The translations under genes and the position numbers were made by a program. Shown here one piece after another: positions 8,615 to 16,150 of a stretch of 23,466 nt of DNA. This DNA comes from Verrucomicrobiota bacterium. Its GTDB lineage: Bacteria; Verrucomicrobiota; Verrucomicrobiia; Chthoniobacterales; UBA10450. The number at the start of each line of letters is the position of its first letter. Positions within the stretch are counted from its first letter, which is position 1. The stretch is from contig QHMQ01000112.1 of assembly GCA_003217835.1 (NCBI GenBank), positions 1 to 23,466 on the forward strand, given 5' to 3'. The notes beneath the pieces were generated by a model that was not told where the DNA came from, searched no databases, and worked only from the letters and a program-made list of their open reading frames with translations.

Positions 8615-9091
8615 ATGTCCAAGACTGTCCTGCCTCGCTCCATTGTTATTGACGCGAAACGCACGTTTATCATCGTGGCCAGTCAATTTAACGCCCAATA
8701 CGTGGAGGGGCTCGTCGAGCATGCCAAGCAAGAATTGCGTGCCCTTGCGCCGAACGCGGCGATTTCTGTTCAGCGAGTCCCGGGGGCATTCGAAATTCCA
8801 GTCGTTCTCCGCGAACTGGCGTCGCAAGCAAAGGCGGACGTGCTAATCGCCTGTGGTGTCATTTTAAAAGGAAAGACGGACCACGCGCAGAATCTGAGCC
8901 GCTCCGTCACCGACGCGCTGCAACATATCGCGATTGGTCACGGCGTGCCGGTCATCAACGCTGTCCTCAGCTTCGACAACGAAACTCGAGCCCGCGAGCG
9001 CTGCCTTGGAAATAAAATTAATCGCGGGACTGAGGCGGCGCGCGCTGCGGTGGAAATTGCTGATGTGATGTCGAAACTTCGCGGAAGATAA
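8615..9091 (+). CDS. ribH: 6,7-dimethyl-8-ribityllumazine synthase
   Basis: 158 residues, the usual length, from the ATG at 8615; the frame is open further upstream (8534) but that extension has no family similarity. Lumazine synthase condenses the RibBA product 3,4-dihydroxy-2-butanone 4-phosphate with the ribitylaminouracil derived from GTP. Family motifs seen are SQFN (23-26), PGAFEIP (56-62), the active-site loop KGKTDH with histidine 90, and the C-terminal NRGTEAA (136-142). The enzyme forms cytosolic pentamers or icosahedral shells in relatives. It follows ribBA by 82 bases and precedes nusB by 4, a common riboflavin-nusB arrangement. Confidence 0.96.
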   Translation: MSKTVLPRSIVIDAKRTFIIVASQFNAQYVEGLVEHAKQELRALAPNAAISVQRVPGAFEIPVVLRELASQAKADVLIACGVILKGKTDHAQNLSRSVTDALQHIAIGHGVPVINAVLSFDNETRARERCLGNKINRGTEAARAAVEIADVMSKLRGR

Positions 9092-9095
9092 ACTT

Positions 9096-9551
9096 ATGGG
9101 GAAACGGCGAAAGGCGCGCGAAGCGGCGATCCAGTATCATTTCTGGCGCGATCTTCAACACGGCGAAGGGCCGGAGCAGATCGACGATTTCTGGGAATTT
9201 TGCCCGGCTACGCCACGCATTCGCGAGTTTGCGCAACCACTTATAGAAGGAATGGTGACGCATCTCCCCGAGATCGATGAACGCATTCGACGTTACTGCG
9301 AGAATTACGAATTCCATCGTATCTCGGCGGTCGATCGTAACGTCTTGCGGCTTGCCATCTACGAAATGCTTTATCGCGACGACATTCCGCCGGTCGTTTC
9401 GATCAATGAAGGGATCGAGCTGGCAAAAGCGTTTGGCGGTGCGGAATCCGGCCGGTTCGTCAACGGGATTCTCGATCGGGTAAAGAACGATTTAACGCGT
9501 CCGTTGCGTGAGGCTGTACCGGCCACGCCAAAATCCGAATCTGACAAGTAA
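9096..9551 (+). CDS. nusB: Transcription antitermination factor NusB
   Basis: 151 residues, the normal size of NusB, an all-helical RNA-binding protein that with NusE (S10) binds boxA of rRNA leaders and prevents early termination. It starts with the basic helix KRRKAREAAIQ and has the family C-terminal core DRNVLRLAIYEM and the motif VSINEGIELAKAFGGAESGRF, where the last part is the typical (S/G)xFVNGIL region. The ATG is 4 bases after the ribH stop, so it is almost certainly co-transcribed with the riboflavin genes. Confidence 0.95.
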   Translation: MGKRRKAREAAIQYHFWRDLQHGEGPEQIDDFWEFCPATPRIREFAQPLIEGMVTHLPEIDERIRRYCENYEFHRISAVDRNVLRLAIYEMLYRDDIPPVVSINEGIELAKAFGGAESGRFVNGILDRVKNDLTRPLREAVPATPKSESDK

Positions 9552-9594
9552 ATCGGACTTGCCCTTCACCGGTTGTCACTCCTAGCAAAGCTTT

Positions 9595-9668
9595 TGTCGT
9601 GCCGAGCGGAGTCGAGACACCTCTTAATATCAGCAGCAACGGATTCCTCCACTTCGACCGGAATGACA
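9595..9668. repeat. Imperfect inverted repeat between nusB and ftsY
   Basis: Arm one (9595-9623) begins TGTCGTGCCGAGCGGAGTCGAG; its counterpart (9641-9668), read on the opposite strand, begins TGTCATTCCGGTCGAAGTGGAG. About two thirds of positions match over 22 bases, with a short unpaired centre. The wording is like dispersed intergenic palindromes seen in many environmental bacterial genomes. It could fold in RNA between the two genes and act as a processing or attenuation site, or be a REP/MITE-like element. There is no clean poly-T tail, so a standard terminator is not supported. Confidence 0.55.
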
Positions 9669-9680
9669 GAATAGAAGCAA

Positions 9681-10529
9681 ATGAACTTCCTTAAATCCCT
9701 CGCCCAAACATTCGCGAACAAACCGATCGATTGGGACGAACTCGAAGAGTCGCTCATTCGCGCGGATCTCGGTGTGCCGATGACAACCCGAATCATTAAG
9801 GCACTGCAAGAGCGCGAAGCCTGGTCACTCATGGGCATCAACGACGTTGTAAAAGTGGTGCGCGAGGAAATTGCCCGTATTTTGCCGAGTAACCCGGCAG
9901 CTATCCGGCCACTGACTGGCAAACCCAAAGTGATTCTTCTCCTGGGCGTAAACGGCACCGGAAAGACAACATCGACGGCGAAACTTGCTCATTATCTTCA
10001 GCAAGATCGACATCGGGTCTTGCTGGCGGCAGCCGACACTTTTCGCGCTGCAGCTATCGAGCAGCTTGGCATTTGGGCCGAACGACTCGGCGTTGAAATG
10101 ATCCGCGGGCAATACAACGCCGATCCGGCGGCACTGTGCTACGAAGCGTATCAAGCGGCGGTCAAGCACGAGATCCAATTTCTTATCTGCGATACGGCCG
10201 GCCGAATGCACACAAAAACGAATCTCATGGCCGAGCTGAAAAAAGTGAAGCGCACGCTTGGCAAACAAGACCAGGACGCACCGCACGAGACGCTGTTGGT
10301 AGTCGATGCAACGACTGGGAGCAATGCGCTTAGCCAGGCGCGCGAGTTCCAAAGTTCAATCGGCCTTACTGGCTTGATCGTTACCAAGCTCGACGGCAGC
10401 GGCAAAGGTGGAATCGTCGTTGCAATTCAGGATGAACTTGGCATTCCGACGCGCTTCATTGGCACGGGAGAAAAGATCGACGACTTCGCGCCGTTCGACG
10501 GGCGGGAATTTGTCGCGAAGATGTTCTAG
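9681..10529 (+). CDS. ftsY: Signal recognition particle receptor FtsY
   Basis: 282 residues: an NG-domain-only FtsY without the acidic A domain found in E. coli. The SRP GTPase motifs are all visible: GVNGTGKTT (89-97), DTFRAAAIEQL (119-129), DTAGRM (171-176) and TKLDGSGKGG (235-244). FtsY receives ribosome-SRP complexes at the inner membrane and delivers them to the Sec translocon. DTFRAAA rather than DTYRPAA separates it from Ffh, and its short helical N-domain (residues 1-70) agrees. It lies 129 bases after nusB, across the inverted repeat, and 15 bases before the MFS permease. Confidence 0.96.
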   Translation: MNFLKSLAQTFANKPIDWDELEESLIRADLGVPMTTRIIKALQEREAWSLMGINDVVKVVREEIARILPSNPAAIRPLTGKPKVILLLGVNGTGKTTSTAKLAHYLQQDRHRVLLAAADTFRAAAIEQLGIWAERLGVEMIRGQYNADPAALCYEAYQAAVKHEIQFLICDTAGRMHTKTNLMAELKKVKRTLGKQDQDAPHETLLVVDATTGSNALSQAREFQSSIGLTGLIVTKLDGSGKGGIVVAIQDELGIPTRFIGTGEKIDDFAPFDGREFVAKMF

Positions 10530-10544
10530 CTGAAGTTCAAAACC

Positions 10545-12056
10545 GTGAACGACGCAACCAAAGAGACGTTCGTGCCGGAGGACAGCGTTGCTCCAGTCGG
10601 GGCGGCAGGTTTTCTCGCGAAATTCACGGTGCTCAAGGGAGCTGAACGCGAATTGTGGCTCACGTTCTTGATAAAGCTCCTGATCATCTCCGCCTATTCG
10701 ATCACGAATAAAACGTTGATCTTGTGGCTTTCGTCAGATCTCGGGTTCAGCGATCAAGCAGCGGGAGCCTTGATCGGCTGGGTTTGGGCGCCGGCGATGA
10801 CCGTGTTCACGTTGTTGGCCGGCTCGCTTACTGACGCGCTCGGTCTTCGTCGAACTTTTTTTCTCGGTGTCATTATCTGTCTGGTTGCTCGCTCGATGAT
10901 GGTGTTTACGACTGTAAAATGGCTGGCGCTTGCCGGCGGGTTGTTTCCGTTAGTGATCGGAGAAGCGCTTGGCACACCGGTGCTCATTGCCGCCACGCGC
11001 CGCTACTCGACTGTGCGGCAACGCTCAATCTCCTTCTCGATGATCTACATGGTGATGAACGTTGGCTATCTGATCGCTGGCAGCATTTTCGACTACGTGC
11101 GCCATTCGTTAGGCGAGTATGGCTATTTAAATCTCCTTGGATTGCACATAACAACTTACCGGACACTATTCCTGGTAAGCCTCGGCTTCGAGGTACTGCT
11201 TCTGCCGACGATTTATTTTCTGAGGAGGGGAGCTGAAGCGACAGACCAAGGCGTTAAGTTCACGGCGGAGCCAGTGCTATACGCTACCGGTGCGTTCTGG
11301 GAGCGCATCTGGTTAACAATCCGCGACACTGCCCTCGGTACCGTCAGACTATTTAAGCGGCTACTCAGTCAGTCCGGTTTTTACCGGCTCCTCGCTTTTC
11401 TTCTTTTGATCGGATTTCTGAAGCTGATCTTCCTACAAATGGACTACGTGTTTCCGAAATTCGGTATTCGCGAGCTAGGAAATGGCGCTCCGATCGGTCA
11501 CCTCTCGAATATCAATTACATTCTCATCATCATTCTAGTGCCAATCATTGGCGCGCTCACCCAAAAATATTCAGCCTACAGAATGGTGGTCGTAGGCGGA
11601 GCGATTTGCGCCGCATCTGTTTTTATTATGGCCTTACCGACTCCGTGGTTTCAACCATCGGCCCAAGGTTTCGTGGGGCAATGGATTGGTCACGGTTATC
11701 TGGGAGTACAGGGAAGCATTCACCCCTACTACATCATGATCGCGATCTACATATCGATCTTCTCAATCGGCGAAGCTTTCTATTCACCCCGCGTCTATGA
11801 GTATGCTGCCGCGATTGCTCCAAGAGGTCAGGAAGCATCCTATGGCGCGCTCTCGTACATTCCATTTCTAATCGGAAAACTGCTCGTTGGAAGCGGGGGA
11901 TGGTTATTAGCCGCCTTTTGTCCCGCGCACGGTCCGCGACATTCCGGGACCATGTGGCTTATCTTTGCGTTGGCGGCATCGATCGCGCCGATTGGATTGC
12001 TTATGTTCCGTCGCTACATCCGCGTCCCCGAAGCCGGGCGGCAGGATGTCGACTGA
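10545..12056 (+). CDS. MFS permease, POT/peptide-transporter-like
   Basis: 503 residues with 12 or more hydrophobic segments and the MFS loop 2-3 signature GSLTDALGLRRTFF (about residues 89-102). The C-terminal half has GEAFYSPRVYEYAAAIAPRG followed by ASYGALSYIPFLIGKLLVG, which resembles proton-dependent oligopeptide transporter-like permeases. The substrate is inferred only. The start is GTG at 10545, 15 bases after ftsY. Its stop overlaps the start of the oppD relic by 11 bases, suggesting the permease once headed a unit with peptide ABC-transporter ATPases, which supports a peptide-uptake context. Confidence 0.88.
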   Translation: MNDATKETFVPEDSVAPVGAAGFLAKFTVLKGAERELWLTFLIKLLIISAYSITNKTLILWLSSDLGFSDQAAGALIGWVWAPAMTVFTLLAGSLTDALGLRRTFFLGVIICLVARSMMVFTTVKWLALAGGLFPLVIGEALGTPVLIAATRRYSTVRQRSISFSMIYMVMNVGYLIAGSIFDYVRHSLGEYGYLNLLGLHITTYRTLFLVSLGFEVLLLPTIYFLRRGAEATDQGVKFTAEPVLYATGAFWERIWLTIRDTALGTVRLFKRLLSQSGFYRLLAFLLLIGFLKLIFLQMDYVFPKFGIRELGNGAPIGHLSNINYILIIILVPIIGALTQKYSAYRMVVVGGAICAASVFIMALPTPWFQPSAQGFVGQWIGHGYLGVQGSIHPYYIMIAIYISIFSIGEAFYSPRVYEYAAAIAPRGQEASYGALSYIPFLIGKLLVGSGGWLLAAFCPAHGPRHSGTMWLIFALAASIAPIGLLMFRRYIRVPEAGRQDVD

Positions 12057-12469
12057 CGAAATTCCACCCGAGCCCATTCGTGCCTCCAGCGTTTGCACCG
12101 AACGCACGATCTCGCATCGTGCCGATTCTTGCGGTCGTATCCTGGTGATGGATGCCAGGCGAATCGTGGAGAGCGCATCGACCGCGCAGATTTTTTTACG
12201 AACCGCAACATCCTTATAACCGAGCGTTGCAAAAATCCATTCCGGCGCTCCACAAGAAAGGGGAGACACTTTACACGATCCCGGGTTCTCCGCCTGATCT
12301 CTCAACGCCGATTCCAGGTTGTCCATTCGCGCCACGCTGCGAATACGCAGAGGAAAGATGCACTACATCGACAATCGCGTTGAAGCAAATTGCGCCCGGC
12401 CATTTCTCGGCTTGCTTACGAATTCAATTAAAGGAGATCGACCTCGCGCGCGCGCGGGCATCGGTCTAA
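12046..12469 (+). pseudogene. oppD: Relic of an oligopeptide ABC transporter ATPase (OppD type)
   Basis: Only the ends of the gene survive. The frame starting at ATG 12046 encodes an OppD-like beginning (MSTDEIPPEPIRASS) and then jumps straight to the far end of the ATPase, ISH...SCGRILVMDARRIVESASTAQIF, which aligns with the region after the H-switch. Walker A, signature and Walker B are all missing. At a run of seven T (about 12191-12197) the frame slips by one base and continues as YEPQHPYNRAL, then LYTIPGSPPDLSTPIPGCPFAPRC, the diagnostic C-terminal motif of OppD/OppF/DppD/DppF that includes the iron-sulfur-type cysteine region. It ends at 12469. It cannot encode an active ATPase. It abuts msrB. 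Confidence 0.85.
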
Positions 12470-12491
12470 ATCTAAACGCTGGAGATTGGGA

Positions 12492-13100
12492 ATGAACAGC
12501 ACGCGATTGATACATAAGCGAACGTCGCACAAAACCCTGTGGTTCGGTTTGCTCGGAGCCACTGTTGTGATTGTCGGCTCGATTTTGTTCGGGTATGCTC
12601 AAGGGCAGAAAAAAGAAGCCGAGAAGATGAATCCCAACAAAGCAGTTCCCAGTGACGCCGAGCTGCGAAGTAAGCTTACCAAAGACCAGTACCGCGTGAC
12701 GCGAGAATGCGGCACCGAGACTCCATTTCAAAATGCCTATTGGGACAATCACCGGGCCGGAATTTATGTCGATCTTGTCACTGGCGAGCCGCTCTTTAGC
12801 TCGCTCGACAAGTTCGACAGCGGCACGGGCTGGCCCAGTTTCACCAAGCCGATTTCGAAAGACAAAGTGGTGGAAAAAAGGGATTCTTCTCATGGAATGG
12901 AGCGCACCGAGGTTCGTTCGAGCAAGAGCGATTCGCACCTCGGTCACCTGTTTGAGGATGGCCCCGCGCCAACGGGTCAACGTTACTGCGTGAACTCCGC
13001 CGCATTGCGTTTCATTCCGGTGGAGAAATTGAAAGAAGAAGGTTACGGCGAATATCTGGCGCTCTTCCCACAGGGCGAATCCCAGAATAATCAGCCGTAA
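12492..13100 (+). CDS. msrB: Membrane-anchored methionine-R-sulfoxide reductase MsrB
   Basis: 202 residues from ATG 12492, which follows GGAG at 12481-12484. Residues 17-35 form one hydrophobic segment after a basic start, so the enzyme is probably a signal-anchored periplasmic protein. The MsrB domain spans about 55-195 and reduces methionine-R-sulfoxide in proteins. Core motifs are FDSGTGWPSF (108-117), HLGHLFEDGP (149-158) and RYCVNSAAL (164-172) with catalytic Cys166. The two CxxC zinc motifs of many MsrBs are absent (positions read as TGEP and SKSD), and Cys73 in RECGTE is the likely resolving cysteine. The gene is intact although relics of oppD and oppF flank it. Confidence 0.94.
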   Translation: MNSTRLIHKRTSHKTLWFGLLGATVVIVGSILFGYAQGQKKEAEKMNPNKAVPSDAELRSKLTKDQYRVTRECGTETPFQNAYWDNHRAGIYVDLVTGEPLFSSLDKFDSGTGWPSFTKPISKDKVVEKRDSSHGMERTEVRSSKSDSHLGHLFEDGPAPTGQRYCVNSAALRFIPVEKLKEEGYGEYLALFPQGESQNNQP

Positions 13101-13126
13101 GCGACAACCCGAAGTTCGCTAGACTT

Positions 13127-13228
13127 GTGTCGACTCCGTTTCTCGAAGTCGAAGCCTTAGAGACGCATTTTTCGGTCGAGACGGGATTGATTTTAAAGCG
13201 TCGCCTTGACGTCGTCCGGGTGTTGTAG
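13127..13228 (+). pseudogene. oppF: 5' stub of a second oligopeptide ABC ATPase (OppF type)
   Basis: From GTG 13127 a 33-codon frame encodes PFLEVEALETHFSVETG and LILKRRLDVVRVL before a TAG at 13226. This matches the N-terminal strand pattern of OppF/DppF ATPases (LLEVxxLxxHFPVxxG...VVRAVDGVSF), stopping exactly where the Walker A domain should begin. The rest of the gene is gone; the following sequence is a GC-rich hairpin. With the OppD relic on the other side of msrB, gene order suggests a former oppD-oppF pair. Confidence 0.65.
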
Positions 13229-13231
13229 CGG

Positions 13232-13286
13232 CGGCGGTGTCAGCCGCCGAATCAGAAAAGAAAGGCGCTCACCGCGGCGAGCGCCT
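13232..13286. repeat. Two hairpins upstream of rarD
   Basis: The first hairpin pairs CGGCGG (13232-13237) with CCGCCG (13244-13249) around a 6-base loop. The second pairs AGGCGCTC (13263-13270) perfectly with GAGCGCCT (13279-13286) around an 8-base loop. They end 25 bases before the rarD ATG. There is no U-run after either, so intrinsic termination is not strongly supported; they could protect or separate transcripts, or be a scar where oppF was lost. Confidence 0.5.
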
Positions 13287-13311
13287 CTATAACCAATATC
13301 GAATCGCCAAT

Positions 13312-14241
13312 ATGTCGAAACAATCGAGCAAATCGGACGAGACTTCCGCGCTTATCGCCGGAATCGCGGCGTTCACGACGTGGGGACTTGTTCCGATCTA
13401 TTGGAAGCTGCTCAAAGCGGTGCCAGCCACTGAAATTCTCGCCCACCGTTTTGTCTGGACCTCGATCTTCTTAATCGCGCTACTCAGCTGGCAGCAGCGT
13501 TGGACCGAAGTGGAAACCAATGTTCGGTCGCGGCACGCGAGACTCTATTGTCTGGCCAGCGGCTCGATGATCGCGATCACCTGGTTTTTGTACATCTGGG
13601 CCGTGAACATAGGGCGCGTTATCGAGACGAGTCTCGGGTATTTCATGACGCCGCTTATGAACGTTTTGCTTGGCGCGATTTTCCTGCGGGAGCGGCTGAG
13701 GCGATGGCAATTGGTTTCCGTTCTGCTCGGAACACTGGGCGTTTTGAATCTGACCCTTGGTTATGGACGTTTTCCATGGGTGGCGTTGTCATTGTGCACA
13801 ACATTTGGACTTTATGGTTTGCTTCGGAAGAAATCCGGCACGGCGGCAATTCCTGGTTTGTTTATCGAAACGGTTTTGCTCGTTCCGCTGGCCATCGCCT
13901 ATCTCATCTTCCTAAAGACGAACGGACAATTAATATTCGGGTCGACGGACATTTCACTGTCGATCTTGTTGTTGAGCACCGGCATTGTCACCGCCTTGCC
14001 GCAGGTTTGGTTCGGGCACGCTGCGCAGCATTTGCGCCTTACCACCCTCGGTTTTTTGCAATACCTCGCACCGACCGGCACATTTTTCCTCGGCGTGTTT
14101 GCTTACCACGAACCATTCACCCGCAATCATCTCGTTACCTTTGCATTGATTTGGATCGCACTCGCGATCTTTACCGGCGAAGCCGTTATGCAATGGCGCA
14201 GACGATCGGTGCTAGGGATGGCGATGCCGATCACACAGTAG
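13312..14241 (+). CDS. rarD: EamA-family transporter RarD
   Basis: 309 residues from the ATG at 13312; an upstream ATG at 13237 would add an unlike, polar N-terminus running through the hairpins. About ten membrane helices in two EamA halves. Diagnostic RarD features are GIAAFTTWGLVPIYWKLLK near the start, EILAHRFVWT, the SLGYFMTPLMNVLLG motif and LQYLAPTGTFFLGVF near the C-terminus. RarD proteins belong to the drug/metabolite transporter superfamily; the exported substrate is not established (chloramphenicol sensitivity gave the name). No operon partner is apparent, though the next gene follows in the same direction after 76 bases. Confidence 0.93.
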   Translation: MSKQSSKSDETSALIAGIAAFTTWGLVPIYWKLLKAVPATEILAHRFVWTSIFLIALLSWQQRWTEVETNVRSRHARLYCLASGSMIAITWFLYIWAVNIGRVIETSLGYFMTPLMNVLLGAIFLRERLRRWQLVSVLLGTLGVLNLTLGYGRFPWVALSLCTTFGLYGLLRKKSGTAAIPGLFIETVLLVPLAIAYLIFLKTNGQLIFGSTDISLSILLLSTGIVTALPQVWFGHAAQHLRLTTLGFLQYLAPTGTFFLGVFAYHEPFTRNHLVTFALIWIALAIFTGEAVMQWRRRSVLGMAMPITQ

Positions 14242-14317
14242 GCACGATTGACCTCAGAAACCGCGTCACGGCGTTTCGTTTTGCTAGAAGCGAGCGCTAC
14301 CTTACATTGTCGCTTAA

Positions 14318-14842
14318 ATGATGAGAAAAGACGATTTTGATTACGCGATTGAGAACACGCAGGTGATTCTCGCGCCCGAGCAGCAGATCGCAACGTTCGG
14401 CACCACGAGCTTTCACTTCTATCTCATCTCCGAGTTGATGGACCGCGTCGATCAGGTCCGGATTCGGAACGGAAAAATTCACGCCGAGCGCCCGCAAATT
14501 CTCACTCCGGAACATTTCAGTCATTTGCTGCTCGAAGGATTCGGCGATAAAGCGCAGCGTTATGCCGATCAATTGCGCGAATATGCGCGCAACATCGCGG
14601 TGCTGCGTTACGGATTTCAATTTCGTAAAACGAATGTAACGGAAGAGACAATCCGCGATTCGGTTGACGCCGTCGTTACGCGCACAAAACGACGCGTGGA
14701 AGACGCGGAGGAACCGCTCAGCGCTGTTATTCAAGGCGTGGACGACGCCTGGGAAGTTTGCCTGCTCAAATTCACCATCGACATGATCGAGCGCTCCGCG
14801 GGCGGAAACTTCGGCGATCTTCGCAAGCACGGACTGATTTGA
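14318..14842 (+). CDS. Conserved-looking cytosolic protein of unknown function
   Basis: 174 residues from ATG 14318 (a second ATG follows at once). I do not recognise a family. The sequence is rich in charged residues and appears mainly alpha-helical after residue 60, with no signal peptide, membrane segment or metal motif. The N-terminal part (VILAPEQQIATFGTTSF) looks like a small beta unit. Codon use and amino acid composition look like the neighbouring genes, so it is likely real. Its TGA overlaps the TTG start of the following small exported gene by 4 bases, which suggests the two were translated together. Confidence 0.75.
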   Translation: MMRKDDFDYAIENTQVILAPEQQIATFGTTSFHFYLISELMDRVDQVRIRNGKIHAERPQILTPEHFSHLLLEGFGDKAQRYADQLREYARNIAVLRYGFQFRKTNVTEETIRDSVDAVVTRTKRRVEDAEEPLSAVIQGVDDAWEVCLLKFTIDMIERSAGGNFGDLRKHGLI

Positions 14843-15168
14843 AAGCTACACTGCTAACGCTTTGCGCTGTGCTCGCCTGTTAGTTCGCATTCGCGACTGG
14901 TGAGATTACCCAGGATCGCGCCCATCAGCTGGCCGCGACCTACTTCGCGCGTTATTTCTCGGAAGGTTGTGGTGGCGTCGACGTTCCAATCCTCCGCGGC
15001 ACTACCTGGGAAGCTCCAATCAGATTGGGAGTCGCCGGCATGTTGAGCGGCTATACTCACGTCGATCGTCGAACCGGCACCGTGTCGTATGGCAGCTATC
15101 CCACCGTGTCAGCGCAGAGTCTCGAAGCGTGGTCAACGGCTCTACACAACCGGGCGCACACCCCCTAA
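14839..15168 (+). pseudogene. Small exported protein gene with an in-frame TAG inside the signal peptide
   Basis: A 110-codon frame begins with TTG at 14839, overlapping the previous stop. It starts LKATLLTLCAVLAC, then TAG at 14881-14883, then FAFATGEITQDRAHQLAATY and about 75 more open codons to TAA at 15166. Read through, the first 20 residues form a textbook signal peptide with a cleavage site after AFA, so the TAG falls in its hydrophobic core. The mature part (helical start, then glycine/aromatic-rich) is not a family I can name. The frame is otherwise uninterrupted and coupled to its neighbour, which argues for a recent nonsense mutation or base error rather than chance. Confidence 0.65.
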
Positions 15169-15255
15169 CTGGGCGACGCAGCCAACCGCTGGCCGTTCTG
15201 ATGCGAACATCCATATGACTTCAACATCTTTATTGCAGTTTGTGCTCGCTCCCGC

Positions 15256-15274
15256 CAGCCGCGGCTGATTTTTT
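15256..15274 (+). terminator. Weak candidate intrinsic terminator before mlaE
   Basis: The palindrome CAGCCGCGGCTG (15256-15267) is followed after one A by six T (15269-15274). The pairable stem is only 4-5 bp with a tiny loop, so this is weak. It lies between the broken exported gene and mlaE, where a transcript boundary would make sense. Confidence 0.35.
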
Positions 15275-15292
15275 CTCGTTAGATGGCATAAA

Positions 15293-16150
15293 ATGCCGAG
15301 AGACGGCCGGGCCGTCCTCGATTCCGCGTTGGTCATCCTTCTAGCCGCTAAACTTTCCGCTTTCTTCGATCCGCGCGTCTTGTCATTCTGCGCGTCCGCG
15401 TACCGCATTTTGAAAAACTATCTCCAACTTAATATCAGCCTGCTGTACTGGATTTTGATTGCGCCGTTTACTGGTCATTTTTTCAAAATCTCGCCGGTCT
15501 TCCGGCAGATGGTATTCATCGGAGTGCGCGCGGCGCCGATGGTCGCGCTGACGGCCTTCAGCGTGGGCGTCACGCTCGCCATGCAGGCAGCCCATTCTCT
15601 CCAACAACTCGGTGCGGAAATATATGTGCCCGACCTGGTGATGGTGACGCTCCTACGCGAGATGGGGCCGGTCCTGATCGCAGTGATCGTGATCGGTCGC
15701 AGCGGTTCCGCCGTGGCGGCGGAGCTGGGAACCATGAAAGTATCCGAGGAGATCGAGGCGCTGGAAGTTATGGCGATTAATCCAGTCCAGTATCTGGTTG
15801 TGCCGCGGTTCCTGGCCATGCTCGTGATGTTGCCGGCGCTCACAATCTTCGGAAACTATATCGGAGTGTTTGGCGGCTGGGCCGTGTGCACGTTCGCACT
15901 TGATTTTAATACCGCCGGCTATGTCTTGCGCGCCTTACAAAGTGCGGACACCTGGGATTTGTATTCGGGAATGATCAAAAGCGCCGTCTTCGCGTGGATT
16001 GTAATTACGATCGCGTGCAATGCCGGGTTGCATGTCGAAGGTGGCGCGGAAGGTGTAGGACAAGCCACGACCGCCTCGGTCGTGCAAGCTTTGCTTGCAA
16101 TGCTGGTCACGAACGCGGTGCTTACCGGAGTCTTCTTTTTTGCTGTATGA
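15293..16150 (+). CDS. mlaE: MlaE/YrbE-family ABC transporter permease
   Basis: 285 residues from ATG 15293, some 25-30 longer than usual for MlaE; a TTG at 15410 would give a more typical N-terminus (KNYLQLNISLLYW), so the first 39 residues are doubtful. The permease has five to six membrane helices and the family motifs LREMGPVLIAVIVIGRSGSAVAAELGTM, and EIEALEVMAINPVQYLVVPR. It is the inner-membrane core of the Mla/MCE system that moves phospholipid between outer and inner membrane. Its TGA overlaps the ATG of mlaF (ATGA at 16147-16150), so the two are translationally coupled. Confidence 0.93.
   Translation: MPRDGRAVLDSALVILLAAKLSAFFDPRVLSFCASAYRILKNYLQLNISLLYWILIAPFTGHFFKISPVFRQMVFIGVRAAPMVALTAFSVGVTLAMQAAHSLQQLGAEIYVPDLVMVTLLREMGPVLIAVIVIGRSGSAVAAELGTMKVSEEIEALEVMAINPVQYLVVPRFLAMLVMLPALTIFGNYIGVFGGWAVCTFALDFNTAGYVLRALQSADTWDLYSGMIKSAVFAWIVITIACNAGLHVEGGAEGVGQATTASVVQALLAMLVTNAVLTGVFFFAV

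Noticed and set aside
8111..8827. 238-codon minus-strand frame across ribBA and ribH
   Set aside because: Both plus-strand genes have full catalytic motifs; the antisense frame has none.
12445..12456. Alternating (CG)6 tract in the oppD relic
   Set aside because: Short, explained by Arg/Ala codons (LARARA) in the relic; no sign of a functional Z-DNA or slippage element.
13500..14321. 273-codon plus-strand frame overlapping rarD in a different phase
   Set aside because: The rarD frame has regular membrane helices and family motifs; the alternative is rich in Arg, His and Asp without pattern.
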